Of a stretch of 64,000 nt of DNA, positions 22,567 to 34,029 are shown piece by piece; position 1 is the first letter of the stretch; the number at the start of each line of letters is the position of its first letter. The notes below the pieces were generated by a model. The model saw only the letters and a list, made by a program, of their open reading frames with translations. It was not told the origin of the DNA and searched no databases. The DNA lies in assembly GCA_022376465.1 (NCBI GenBank), contig JACDTU010000011.1, positions 1,302,001 through 1,366,000 on the forward strand. Reading direction: 5' to 3'. The translations under genes and the position numbers were made by a program. This DNA is from Cubamyces lactineus (Eukaryota; Basidiomycota; Agaricomycetes; Polyporales; Polyporaceae).

Positions 22567-24266
22567 GGTGGCGATCTCAGTGTAGAGACGGTGAGACTCG
22601 CGACCCAGAGTGGGGATCCTTGGTAGCAGGATAAGCCATCAGCACGGCTTACCTGCCGTGATATATACCCCCTTGGACTCCAGATAGCATTGTCGCAGCA
22701 ACAAGTGCTATAGATGTCCGCGGAGCAGGACCACAGGCACTGTACTGAATGGTAGGGGGCGTTTTCCAATCAATCGCCTCTTCTACACAGCCTTTGCACG
22801 CCGAAAACAGGGCCTCGAGCACATGGATGTAGTGAGGAGCTTCACTTGGGCCAGGCTGCTGAGCGCCTCGCTCGACACAGGAGGACCTTGAAAAGCGGCA
22901 TTAGCAAGGCGATCTAGGAGACCTGCCGTATAGGGACCTACAGGGACCTCGCGGACGCCTATGTTTGGTGATGTTTATGAACGGCATCCGTCTCGCCGCA
23001 GAGCTCGAGGGGACCACGAGGAGGGCGACACTTTCGTTCCTGGTGATATCCAGGGAAAGAGGGGACGATCGAACAAACGACGCCTTCTAACACCGAGCCA
23101 CGGCGTCATAGGAGAGCGTATGACCAACAAGACAGCGCACAAGCAGCGGTAAGTCCTGCTTACATGCGCGAATCTGACCGTCCCACATGGTGGTAGACAT
23201 GGAGTCTCCTCTGCCATGAGTCCGACTTTTGCAGAGTCATAGCGGCATACTCAAGAGTTTGACAGCTTCATGCGGGGGTGAAAATCCCTGGCCAAGCACA
23301 GTCAGCCTTTTGATATGTCTTCAATCCGTGCAGCGTGGAGTCTGAACCACTGACGCGGCCGCTACATCTCCGGAACTGAGCCCTCGAGCGCCATCGGAGT
23401 TCTCACAGATAGCCTACCAAGAGTAAACGCCTCCCTGGCGACGTGCCGCATGGCACGGGTTGGTGCCAATAGCGTGTTTGAGACGCTTGCTTCATTCCAT
23501 TGGTACATCCTAGACAGCAAACTAACCACCGTAGATTCAATCTACTAACTCAGGCAATCGTCAGCTTATACGGACATATTTGTTGCATGATACATCGCGG
23601 AAATCCAACACGTACGTCAGTCCTCAGGTACAGATGACGACTTGTAGTCGCGCTGAACTCAGGTCCTGGACGTTCTTCCAAACAGTACGTGGGTGGTACT
23701 AGAACGGTGCCACGCCAGTCAGCGATGCCCTATCCATCTGGACAGTTACGAAGGTGGAGAGGGTTCAATGATGTGAGGATGGCGGTTCTGGTCAGGTTGC
23801 TGGCGGAATGCTGTGCAGCTCAAGTACACGGTCACATGATGTCTGCTGATTGTGATACCCACGCGTCCCGTCGAGGCAGACTCGGTGTCTGAGCCAAGCT
23901 CTACGAACTGCGCAAGCTTGTTGTGCATGGCTGTCTCGACGTTAGTGCAAGCCACGGTATCGGATGGAGAAATGACGACTATCGAGGGACGTGTATCCGT
24001 CAAATACTCCCAGTTACCTCGCATGGAATCACGCCGTATGCCAGATAGATCTAGCACTCAAAGTGACACGATGCTAGTGTATCACAGAAGCTAGTCTACT
24101 GTATAGTGTACATACCAGATTCACAAGGCAATGCAGGGGTTTTCTTGGACAGAGCGACAGCAGAAGCCCGATGGCGATATGAGGGAATCATGAAGACACC
24201 TATACGTAAGGGGACTCATATTAGACGACTCACCAGACGCCTCGCGGATGTGCATCGTGGCATCCT
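22567..24266. other. 1.7-kb region between CPL1-like B and C
   Basis: Upstream flank of gene B (part of duplication unit 1) followed from about 24,050 by the 3' flank of gene C. No intact gene. The stretch 22,790-23,560 is alignable with 25,800-26,570, but open frames are not preserved between the copies, so it is either regulatory DNA or a decayed gene. Confidence 0.5.
22661..22667 (-). promoter_or_regulatory. TATA box of CPL1-like gene B
   Basis: TATATAT about 95 bases upstream of the ATG at 22566, conserved in position with the element of gene C. Confidence 0.5.
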
Positions 24267-25602
24267 TCAGAGAGATGACCTGAGACGATACTCGCGCTGG
24301 ACTGTAAACGAGGGCACGCATCGCTCTCCGTCGGCAGACACGACGTAGCCAGGCACACATCGACCTACCCAAACCGATTAGGTACGTCAACGGACCACAT
24401 TCAGCCCTTGTCTGACGAGAGAACAACTTGACGGAACCCACCGATGATGCATTTGCCCGTCTTGCACGTCACGCTGTCTACGTTCGGAATTGCGCTGCAG
24501 TCGCGCCCTCCGTCCGCGGTGCGTTCGCCCAGTAATGAATCGTCCAACGCAACACACCCTCCGCAGCTCTCGAGGTCGTTCCGGATGTCCACGCACTCGA
24601 AACCCCTGAGATGGCCGACACCGCCGAGGGTGCCATACAACGGACAGCTTCGGTGTCCGCGCGGGCACTCCCTCGGCGGCTGTCGGCGCTCGTGCCGCTT
24701 GCTAGGCGTCCCAGACGGAAATGTGCCACTTGTGAACGCTGTTACGAACACGTAATGAGGACACCAGGCCTGAGCATGGAAATGAGGATGTTGGTATGGG
24801 AACCGAGAACTCACGACAGATGTTCCCGACCATGACGCAGGTCGCAATGCCGCCGCTCAGCTTGGTCGTGCATTGGTCCGCTGACGTCGCGCCAGGTACG
24901 GAGGAAGAGCCGAGTTCGGGACAGTGGAAGCAGTGGTCCTGGCCGGTTTGGTTCTGAAGTGGGAGTACGTGAGCACGATCTCAAGCCTACCGAGAAAATC
25001 GAGTCGCCGTATGACCTACGTTGAAGAAGCCGGAGCAGCTGGCGTTGTGGGAGGGAAGCCACTCGTCAATCTCAGCAACCGGGAGGTGACAAGACATGAG
25101 GCTGACCAGAAGCAGCACTCCGTGGCCCCTTCTATGGAGACAAAAGTGCCCTTTGGGCATTCCTGGCATTGTTGCCCCTGCCCGGGTGTCGGAGAGAAGT
25201 GTCCCGGGGGACACAGCACCGGCTGTGTCTGCCCTTGGCCATTACAATACGATCCTGCAGGGCAGATTGTGCAAACAGCCGCCCCGCCCGTGCTGAACGT
25301 TCCCTCCAAACAAATAGACTGCGAGACCGCCCCCGGCCCCGTTGCGTAGAACCCGGGCTGCGCTGAGCGACATGAAGTCTCGCCAGCAACTGCACAGCTT
25401 CAGTATTTGTGATGCTGCTCCGACAAAGGGTAGGAAGATAAGACTCACACGGTTGGAAGGTGCCTGGAGGGCATGGGTTACATGGCTCTAAGCCCGTCGG
25501 CGAGTAAGTGCCAGAAAGGCAACCAATACCAGCTGCGGCATGCCTGGTCAGGTGCAAGAGTGTTGCTGCGAAGAGCGATGAGAGGGATAACTGGACGTGC
25601 AT
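24267..25602 (-). CDS. CPL1-like cysteine-rich secreted protein C
   Basis: Paralogue of gene B, about 325 residues, with the same six-exon structure. ATG at 25602; signal peptide LSSLFAATLLHLTRHAAAG. Cys repeats: CNPCPPGTFQP, SCRSAQPGFYATGPGA, CLEGTFSTGGAAVCTICPAG, CPPGHFSPTPGQGQQC, CPKGTFVSIEGATECC. Mini-exon CCSGFFN; linker FTSGTFPSGTPSKRHERR; CPL1-like domain CPRGHRSCPLYG, FECVDIRNDLESCGGCVALD, GRDCSAIPNVDSVTCKTGKC; tail CVPGYVVSADGERCVPSF then TGA at 24267. Cysteine spacing is the same as in B, so both are likely folded and secreted. Differences from B are spread and mostly conservative, as expected for two functional copies. Function unknown. Confidence 0.87.
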
Positions 25603-27192
25603 ATGGGTGACTTTGATACACGGGATGGCAGGACTTGCGAGAGGATAGTGGTTGAATAATCGACTGCAATTGGTCTACTGGCATATATACCTCCAGAGAG
25701 CGCGAACGCATCAACAGATGTTCTAGATGTCCGTGAGGGAGGGCCGCAGAGTTCAGCACAAGAGAGCGTCTCTCGTATCTCAATCAATCACTTACACAGC
25801 CTTCCCGCGCCGAAGACAGGGCCTCGAGCCCTTGAACGTGTTAGGTACGCTCACTCGGGCGAGGTCGCCGTGCGGCTCGCTGAATACAGAGGGACCCATG
25901 GAAGCGGAATCAGCTATGCGGTGTAGGATCGCACTTCGCGTGTGGAGATTTGCTGCGGGGACCTCGCGGGCATGCATACTTGGGAATGTGGACAAACAGC
26001 ATCCTCGTCGCCGTAGCGTCCGAGGGAATAAGAGCAGCATTTGTCGTTCCTGGTTGTATCCAGGGGGAGAGGGCGATCGAGCAAGTGGCTGCGTCTCGCA
26101 TTGAGCCACCACGCCACAGCAGAGCGGCAGAGCGTCTGACGAGCAAGACGGCGCACAAAGCCTGCTTATATGCGCAATACTTGACCAGCCCACATGGAGG
26201 CATGTCCTCGTACACTGGTCTGGTCTTGGCGGAAGCATTGCGGCACGCCAACTCAAGCGTTTGACAAATTCGTGAGGGTCCTAGATGCCCTTGCCGAGCA
26301 CTATCAGCCTGTTAGGATGTCTTCAGTCCGTGCAGCGCGGAATCTGAACCGTTGTCTTAGCCGCTGTATGTCTGGCGCTGAACCTTTGTTAGTCATCGGA
26401 GTTCTCGAGACAGACAGCCTACCGAGAATGAATGCCTCCCAGTCCCTTCTTAACGACATGCCGCACGGCATAGCGTGCGAGGGCGTATTTGAGATGCTTG
26501 CTGAACCCGGTTGACAGATCCTGGACCTACTACCGTAGATATGTCTTATAAGCGTGAGGAAAAGTTAGCCTCAATCGTCAATTATGTTTCATGATACATG
26601 ATACACGCACCCTGCGGACATCTACCACGTACGCCGGACATAGTCGTCAACTTGGGCCCGGTTTGTGAACATTCACCCGGCAACACAGGCAAGGCCACGG
26701 ACGTTACCCACACGCCAACAAGTCGAGAGAAGCCAGCTGGTACATGAGTCTGAGTGGCCATGGAAGCGGAGAGTATCGAAATCGTCGAGACTCAACTTCA
26801 GCCTGTGTCTGCTGACGGACCGTGAACTCATACCTGCCATACGGCAATTGCCGCGTAGCTTGAGTACACGATCACATGATGTGCATTCTGAACGCGTCGC
26901 GTCGCGATGGCGTCAATTGACTTGGGAGAGCTTGCCAGGATGTCGCGCGGTTGCGCGGTCGTGTTGTCTGTATTTCTTGTCAATTCCGAAAGAATGCCGC
27001 CAGGCTCCAGCTTGGCTGCTATCGCATCAGTGAGAGTTCATTATCATATATACTGTATAATGTATGCAAGTGTAGCTGAAGTTGTCCAGCAGCCCAGCTC
27101 GCGATATCAACAACGCAACAATGCCTATCCATTCATATGCGGCTTGGAGAATCCAAGATGACCTGTTTACTATTACGGAACAACATAGATAG
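25603..27192. other. upstream flank of CPL1-like gene C
   Basis: Belongs to duplication unit 2 up to about 26,930. A 106-codon + frame (26,194-26,514) and minus-strand frames are open here, but the homologous stretch of unit 1 is shifted and stopped, so no gene is called. Confidence 0.5.
25683..25689 (-). promoter_or_regulatory. TATA box of CPL1-like gene C
   Basis: ATATATA about 80 bases upstream of the ATG at 25602, matching the element of gene B in position. Confidence 0.5.
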
Positions 27193-29056
27193 CTACGATT
27201 CGTCCTGGGGCTCTTTGCGGTATGTGGAGATAGAGTCGAATGGACAGCAGTCGCAGTCACCGTCTAGATATATCTTTGCAAAAGGCTCAAGTTCCTTCAA
27301 GACCTCCTCGTGGGTGTGTCTGTTCCTTTGAAGGAGCTTTTTGTAAGCCGCATTGCGGGCACATGGAAGGGCAGCCGCGAACTTCCTGTCCCTGTGGGTA
27401 GCGTAGTGGGTGATCTCCTCGTGAGTCATGCCTGCCTTGAGATGTTTCCGATAGTATGCGCTCGTCTTGAAGCTCGCGCATTTCAAGAGATGCCGCTTGG
27501 GCGAGTCTCGGATGCGACTACAGGTTGCCCCTTTGTTTTCGGGAGCCTCGGGATCTTCGGTACAAAACGGACACCACACTGGCCTGTGGCACTTGCTGAT
27601 CGTAAGCCGCTTTTGGTCGCCTGGATGACAGTATGCAAGCTTCTTCGTGCCACGGTAGTAGTACGTCTGCTTTGAACCTCTATTCGACGCCACCTTGTAG
27701 CGCGATGAGGATGATGCGGAGGTATGTCGTGTGTGCCGTGTAGCAGCAATTCGCTTCTTGACGGGCCTGGGGCGAATAGCCGTGCTGCTTTCCTCTGGGA
27801 TGTAGTCGGAATCATTGTCGGTCACGTCGTCATCTTCGTCAACATCCGTATCTGAGCGCCTGCGTTTCGATAGAGTAGGCGCGGTAGCAGGGCGTTGCGG
27901 AGTTCGGGTGGGCGACTGCGTCGCAATCATATTTGACTCCTGGCTCTGACCAGAACCTCGACGTGCATGTGAACGAGTTTGATACTTTGCAGCAGTGTGT
28001 ACTTGGACAGTGAGAATAGCACCACCAGTCTCCGTGCCGGCGATTCGCTTCTTACTGAGACGACGACTCTTCAAGGTGGAGAAGCGACGCTGATAGCACG
28101 TGAGATCTTCTCCCGCGGGGCTTAAAAGACCATGAAGGCGGTGGGCTGGGCTCGATTCACAAGGCGACACTAGCGGGGGATCTACTTCAGCTGTAGAGGC
28201 GCGGCGCGACGAGGTAATCTCCGTGACTGGGCTAGTGTAAGGCCCTGCATCTGGAACGGACGTCATGAGCTGTGCCAACATACGAAAGCGCACTCTCAAG
28301 ACACTCACCGATAGAATCCTCGTGATCTAAAGATTCCTGGCGAGAAGCACTGAGAGCCCTGCTTACCGACGCGCTTGTGGACAGGGCGCGACCCCCTTTT
28401 GATCTCACCTTGTCCGAGTGAGGAAGCAAAGAAGTGATCACGGAGGGCATAGAAGATTTGGCAGCGAAGGAGATTTGTACGGGTCTATCCAAAGCGTCGC
28501 CGCGCCAACAACGAGGCTCTACATCCAAGATCTTCTCATCGCCGTTGTGCGAACAGTGAGGCGTTGGTCCATGATCCTTGCACTCTGCCTCAGTAGCTGC
28601 AGTAAGGTTGACGTCGTCCATATTCGCAGTAGTGAGGGCCGACGAGTTGCTGGAGGGCGCGTCTTGGACGCCGTCGGGCCATTCGGATGCTGCTAGCAGC
28701 ACCCGTTCGCAAGGCAAGTCGTTGTTCATAGTCAATACTTCCGGTGCGACGCACATAGGCTGAGGACTGTTGATCCGACGGGAGAATGTGCGCGAAAGCA
28801 AGCATCGAGGGCTTTGTTGAGGCTCTTCATAGTTCTGCAAAACGGTTGTAGTGCCCAGGCTGCTGTATGTGGTGTTGAGATAGAAGTAGTCCAAGGTCTG
28901 CGGCTTGTTAGTTCCTGAACCTCGAAGATGGGCAAATCGACCAACCGTAAGCCATGGTGATGCTCCGCCTGACGCGGCATATGTCAGGTCATCGTACGAG
29001 ATGTGAGGTTCTTGCTGGGCTACGTTTGAGTCGCTGTCGTGAGTGTCTTCGTACAT
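27193..29056 (-). CDS. hypothetical protein with Cys-rich C-terminal domain
   Basis: Not recognised by name. ATG at 29056 (MYEDTHDSDSNVAQQEPH) is the first that precedes continuous coding; two exons join near 28,310/28,250 (GTGAGT donor, TTCCAG acceptor) reading DHEDSIDAGPYTSP. About 600 residues. The first 450 are low complexity and Ser/Thr/Arg-rich with a basic/acidic patch (SKRRRSDTDVDEDDDVTDND). The last 160 form a compact domain with possible zinc ligands: CHRPVWCPFCTEDPE, CSRIRDSPKRHLLKC (a CxxC then C...H.xxx.C arrangement), CARNAAYKKLLQRNRHTHEE and GDCDCCPFDS. Such a C-terminal Cys/His domain occurs in agaricomycete-specific proteins of unknown role; DNA binding is plausible but unproven. 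The domain might have more ligands than I can assign. Confidence 0.7.
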
Positions 29057-29988
29057 CGCGGCGACAGGCTCGCTCGGAGTACCGCGGACGAGGCTAAAGC
29101 GACGGTGCTGATGGGTAAGTGGTGACTGCGACGAAAGGTGGCGGCATTCTTTATACGATCCCTCATATTTGCACGTACCGCTTCGTAAGTCATGTAGCAA
29201 CGCGATAGAGGAGGGGCGAATGAGGTCAATCGTGCCTCATGAGGACCCACACATCATGCGGTTTTGGACGCGCTGGACGCATAGAGGCTAGACGGCGTTG
29301 CCAATAGCTACGTTACGATGTCCCGGTTACTGTACGCCACCAGATTCAGCGCACATTGGGTCGATTGATCAGTGATTGAAGACCCTGAAAGAGGATACTG
29401 GGAACATACCAACGCGTTCAACTCCGCCCCGGGCCAACGTAGACCTCCCGCTGGAGCGCGCGTACGGATACCGCGCGGCGGCTTACTCAGGAGTCCTGAA
29501 CCATGGACACAGGGATATCTGGATGCCGTCGCAAATGCTACGCAGGGAAACTACGTCTGAGAATAATAAGCACGGTGCACCTACTCTTGACTCTATCATT
29601 CCGAATCCGTGCCACAATCACACCCGATAGGTATGGACTAGAGGCCCTTACGCTCAGTCGCATGACGACAGATGTAATAATTCTAATCATTCACCGGATT
29701 TGGTCTTACCGAGATCTAGAGCATCCACATTGGGACTCGCCAAAGGGACAGGTGCCGCTTTTGCGTGCTGACAGCGACACCCACTACCGCAGTGTTCTTA
29801 CGTGCGTCGAACAGTATGGACATTCGACTAAGGAGGATCGCAAGCCACCGCGTATCGAGCAATCATTAGCATTACGATAGAATGTATGCGAGCGGGGACT
29901 GACAGAGCTCTTCAGCGACCACGGCAGAGGAGAGTCGAGGAGAATTACTCACTTCTCTAGCTCATGCTCTAGCTCTAGCACCATTACA
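29057..29988. other. intergenic region
   Basis: No gene seen. It is the upstream side of the Cys-rich hypothetical gene and the 3' side of the ABHD12-like gene. Open + frames of 62-125 codons lack start context and domains. Confidence 0.5.
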
Positions 29989-31391
29989 CTATGAATAGAA
30001 TCCGAGATTGAAAGTACGCGCCAGGACGTCCTGGACGCCTTCCTGCAGGCCGACGTTGTTATGAGCGCCCCAGAAAGTTTCTACGTATACCACTTTCCCG
30101 GCGCTGCCGTCGAACTCTTCGATCGTCCCGAATGCTGGTATCTCCACCTTGCGTACGAGTTCGCTGCGGGCCACACGTCGCTGCTTCTGTACCTCGATAA
30201 ATGTCGCATAGTCCTCCGTATTCAGAATCGCGTCAGGAGTCGCGGGGAGAGAGACAGGCGAAGACGGCAGGAGCGGGTCGAGCAGGATGTCCAGCAAAGT
30301 ACGAGAGTGGACGTGAGGAATATCCATGTCGTTTTGGCTGTGAGCAATGAAAAGCGGAACGTTGATGTCATTGATGGCCGAAAGCGTGTTGAACTCGTGT
30401 CGAACAAGCGTCTTGATCAATTCTGAAAGCTATCAAATGAGTGAACCGAGGACCGTACCAGGCAGCCGGGGACGTACTGCGTCCAAATGCGAAGCTTTGC
30501 AGCGGCTGAAGGATGGGAAAGCCTCCGATATCATAGGTCTCCACCACGGACGCGAGGCTGGTGAAAGGAGCGAGCAACGCCACGCCTCGAGGCTTCATGC
30601 CCTCGCGTGCCAACCAGGTCGCGAGCCTCGAGGCCACGCCCGTGCCCAGACTGTGGCCAACGAGTATAACGTCCTCTGGCTTCGCCCCGTTCTCAGTCAC
30701 CCAATGCCAGGCAGCCTTGGCGTCCTCTGTCAACCCGTCCTCACTGGGAGTCCCTTCACTGTCTCCGAAGCCTCGGTAGTCGATCACGAGAACGTTCGCG
30801 CCGAGTCTAGATGAGAAGGCCGCGTAATGCTGCACGCGCATGGGGGCAGCGCGGGTAGCAGCTTGACCGTGGAGGTATAGAATGGTAGGTCGTGTCTGTA
30901 GAGCTTGTTGCACGGTTTCCAAGGAGGGCTGGTCGAGTGCGGAGGGTGCGATTGACATTCGAGCCTGATACGCGGGTTCTGCGAGGACGAACCAAGCTCC
31001 GATGGTAATATTGTCGGAGGTTCTCAGCTTGAGGTTCGAGGTTTTGCCCGCTGCCAGGATTGTTCAAACCTGGTACACATAAACCGGTTTGCAAAACGGA
31101 TAGGACGTACGCGCAAGACCATATTTCTCCGGCAAGTCAAACCGAGCTCCCCATGGAATCCGGACGGCGTGTTGGTAGATCACACTGAGCTTTAGCGGTC
31201 AATTCCACAGCTTGCGAACTACTGCAACGAGCGGAGGACGGACTAGCTCACTGTCGTTGGATATAGGGCGTGGCAAGCAGAGCGATGATACAAGCGTAGA
31301 GGAAGGTGCTCAAATACGCGTACTTGTGCAACTTGGCTAGAAGTCCACCGGATTTGGTGCGTCGTTGGCTGTCTGAGTCGACGTCGGACAT
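29989..31391 (-). CDS. ABHD12-like alpha/beta hydrolase, membrane-anchored
   Basis: Serine hydrolase of the ABHD12 type (monoacylglycerol or lysophospholipid lipases). ATG at 31391 gives MSDVDSDSQRRTKSGGLL; a membrane segment follows (YAYLSTFLYACIIALLATPY), then HVIYQHAVRIPWGARFDLPE and SDNITIGAWFVLAEPAYQ. The catalytic core has TILYLHGQAATRAAPMR (oxyanion region), DYRGFGDSEG, the nucleophile elbow GHSLGTGVA, the acid in AHSQNDMDIP and the His in WGAHNNVGLQEGV. About 380 residues, ending LGFYS and TAG. Introns interrupt the N-terminal part and the GRRL-side joint near 30,420-30,475. The N-terminal anchor with a luminal catalytic domain agrees with ABHD12 topology. Divergent from the borate transporter gene. 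Confidence 0.88.
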
Positions 31392-31760
31392 GGTCGTCGC
31401 TGCCTGAAGCTGCTTCCTTGCTGCGAGCCACGCGCGCGCTACCTCCTGCTCGGCGCCGAGTCGGCACAAGTGACGGGCGTTCCGACGATGTGGGGAGCTT
31501 TGGCTTTCACCACGAATGTTTTCACCCGCCGCTCGCTCCCTGGCCTACTCGCCGTCCACCACGACGTCGACGTCCTGTTCTACGTCGTTCAACACGCCTC
31601 ATGACAATCGTAGTCAAGTAGAGCGTCTCTAGGTGAGGAACTCGGCTCAGTCACTCATGAACGTGCGGGCTGACGAGCCGACGTGCAGACTTATACCCCG
31701 ACTTCTTCCCGCAACCCGAGCTCTCTCTCCTGAGAGACAGCGGCCAATTTGCCATTAGCG
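31392..31760. promoter_or_regulatory. divergent promoter between ABHD12-like and BOR1-like genes
   Basis: 369 bases between two oppositely oriented starts. No strong TATA on either side; pyrimidine-rich patches around 31,510-31,570. No further element can be assigned. Confidence 0.4.
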
Positions 31761-34029
31761 ATGATCAACGAAACTTCACGACCTGGGACCCCCAGTGCCC
31801 GGGAGCAAACTGATTCTCCCGCCGATCGGTCCGCCATTACGCCTGCAGACGCCATCTCTAGATCTCCTTCAGCCACGTTATATAGAAGAGAACGAACGCT
31901 TCCGCCTTGGTTCCCGACTTTCATAGGTCGCGGTATCATACGGGACATCAGAGCACGTGCGCCCCACTATCTCAGCGATTGGACGGACGCTTGGAACTAC
32001 CGAGTTGTGCCCGCTATAGTCCTCATATTCTTCGCAAAGTGAGTACCGACAATCTTATCCTCACCATGCCTGGACTAACTTTGTTGGAGTGTATTACCCG
32101 GAATCGCATTCTCTCTAGATCTCATAGAAACCACGCAGCAATATGGTGTCTCCGAAGTACTATTGTCCTCCTTCATGGCGGCCTTCATATTCTCTATCTT
32201 CGGCGCACAACCGCTCTGTATTGCCGGCGTTACTGGACCGATCACCGTCTTGAACAAGACTATCTTCGACATCATAGAACGTCAGCCTGACGCGCCTGAT
32301 TATCTCCAGTTTGTCGGCTGGGTCTACCTGTGGGGTGCTATACTGCATTGGATCACAGCCGCCTTGAACTGTATGTAAACGTTCCTCAGAGCCGCGTTCT
32401 AGCAGAATGCCTGACTTCTTCACCTAGGGTGTAACTTCCTCAGATACGTTACCCTGTTCTCCTGCGATACCTTTGGCTTCTATGTGTCTTGGGTATACCT
32501 GCAATATGGCGTACAAGTCATAATCCGCCAGTTTCCCTTGGATGACAGCTCGACGCCACCATCTCCTTCTACCGACTCTTCCATTGCAAGTCTCGATGGC
32601 GCGTTCGTCGGTATCATCTTAGCGCTTCTGATGACCGTGACTTCCTTCCTCTTCCGCACATTATCGCAATCAGCGTACTTTCATCGTCACGTCCGCCGCT
32701 TCTTCGCGGACTACGGGATGCCGATCTCCCTCGTTGCGTCATCCGCTATGGCGTACTGGGGGCGTTTCAATGCTGCGAATCCCACCACGCTACCGACTGG
32801 CCATGCGTTCATGCCCGCTGGCGATCGACCTTGGCTTGTTCGTTTCTGGGAACTCGACGGCAAATGGGTTGGTATTGCCTTCCCGTTCGGCTTCGCACTA
32901 TGGGTGTTGTTCTTCTTTGACCATAACGTCTCAGTATGTGTTATTTGCGGTCTACACACTGTCGTTGGCTAACGTCCTGTAGTCTCTGATGGCACAGGGT
33001 ACGGAGTTCCCTTTACGGAAGCCTCCCGGCTTCCACTACGATTTCTTCCTCCTGGGCGTCACCACATTCATTGCCGGACTATTCGGCATCCCTGCTCCAA
33101 ATGGCCTGATTCCGCAGGCCCCGATCCACACGACGTCTTTGCTTGTCATGGGTCATCTAAAGAAGTTGGATCTTGAAGGGGGTGCGTCGAGTAGCAACGA
33201 CTCAACACCTCTGCCGGGCCTTAACCGGGACGAGAAACGTGCAGTACCTGAAAAGGTGCGCGCCGAGACCGCCGACGACGATACACCAGTCTCCCGTACA
33301 AGATCTCGGATACACGCGCCTCGTACGGATGAGATGCTGGAGCCCGATCCCACACAGTCTCGAGACGGCGAGGGCGACGCGCGGAGGCACGAGATCCCTG
33401 TAGCGGTCGTTGAGCAACGTGTTTCCAACCTCGCGCAAGGCTCGCTATGTCTAGTGCTCCTCACCGGGCCATTCCTCCACGTCCTGAACCTGATTCCGCG
33501 AGGCGTTCTGGCTGGTTTATTGTAAGCCTTCAGTCTCATCGCGCGGCTGAGCCCCATTTTAACCATATCTTCGCAGCTGGTACATGGGCGTGGACGCTCT
33601 TCAAGGCAATGGGATCACTCGCAAGATCCTTTACTCCTTCCGCGACAAGGCTCTCACTCCCGCCGACGAGCCTCTGCGACGCGTACGAAAGTCGAGGATC
33701 ATGCTGTTCGTCGCCGTGCAGCTCATAGGATTCGGCGCAACTATGGCGATCACACAAACTATAGGTATGTCCCACTCTCAGTGTCGCTGACATCCCGATT
33801 CTCATGTGGAATCACAGCCGCTATTGGATTCCCTATCATCATCTTCCTCTTGGTACCGGTCCGTATGTGGCTGATCCCACGAATGCCTTTCACTGAAGAC
33901 GAGCTTGCGATACTGGATGGCCCCACGGCGTCACCTTTCGTAAGTGAACATGTCGCACATTCCTATCCGACCTCGGGTTACTCAGCTCACGACCTGCAGA
34001 CGATGGAGTCCGTAGGTGGATCAATGTAA
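31761..34029 (+). CDS. BOR1-type borate/anion transporter (SLC4 family)
   Basis: Plasma-membrane anion exporter of the HCO3-transporter (SLC4) family; fungal and plant members export borate. ATG at 31761; a 90-residue cytoplasmic N-terminus leads to GRGIIRDIRARAPHYLSDW and the first membrane helix VVPAIVLIFFA. Characteristic pieces are FSIFGAQPLCIAGVTGPITV, VYLWGAILHWITAALN, FVGIILALLMTVTSFLF, and the family signature GLFGIPAPNGLIPQAPIHT. A long hydrophilic insert after HLKKLDLEGG is followed by LIPRGVLAGLFWYMGVDAL and a C-terminal helix FPIIIFLLVPVRMWLIP. Seven or so short introns; about 690 residues ending SVGGSM with TAA at 34027. Overall length is close to other basidiomycete BOR1 proteins. 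Boron tolerance is the expected role. Confidence 0.92.

Larger units (their letters stand above)
20985..23960. repeat. segmental duplication, unit 1
   Basis: Direct repeat unit with period about 3.0 kb, containing CPL1-like gene B plus its flanks. Matching points in the two units: stop codons 21241/24267, start codons 22566/25602, TATA boxes 22661/25683, and the segment around TCCGTGCAGCG at about 23,325/26,328. Coding parts are clearly alignable; flanks are diverged with indels but still recognisable by eye. Outer limits are approximate. Confidence 0.75.
24050..26930. repeat. segmental duplication, unit 2
   Basis: Second direct copy of the 3.0-kb unit, containing CPL1-like gene C and about 1.3 kb of upstream DNA. 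Offsets between matching points vary only between about 3000 and 3050 bases, so indels are small. A short AT-rich signature (CTGTATA.TGTA) recurs at about 21,047, 24,095 and 27,050, near the unit boundaries. Confidence 0.75.
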
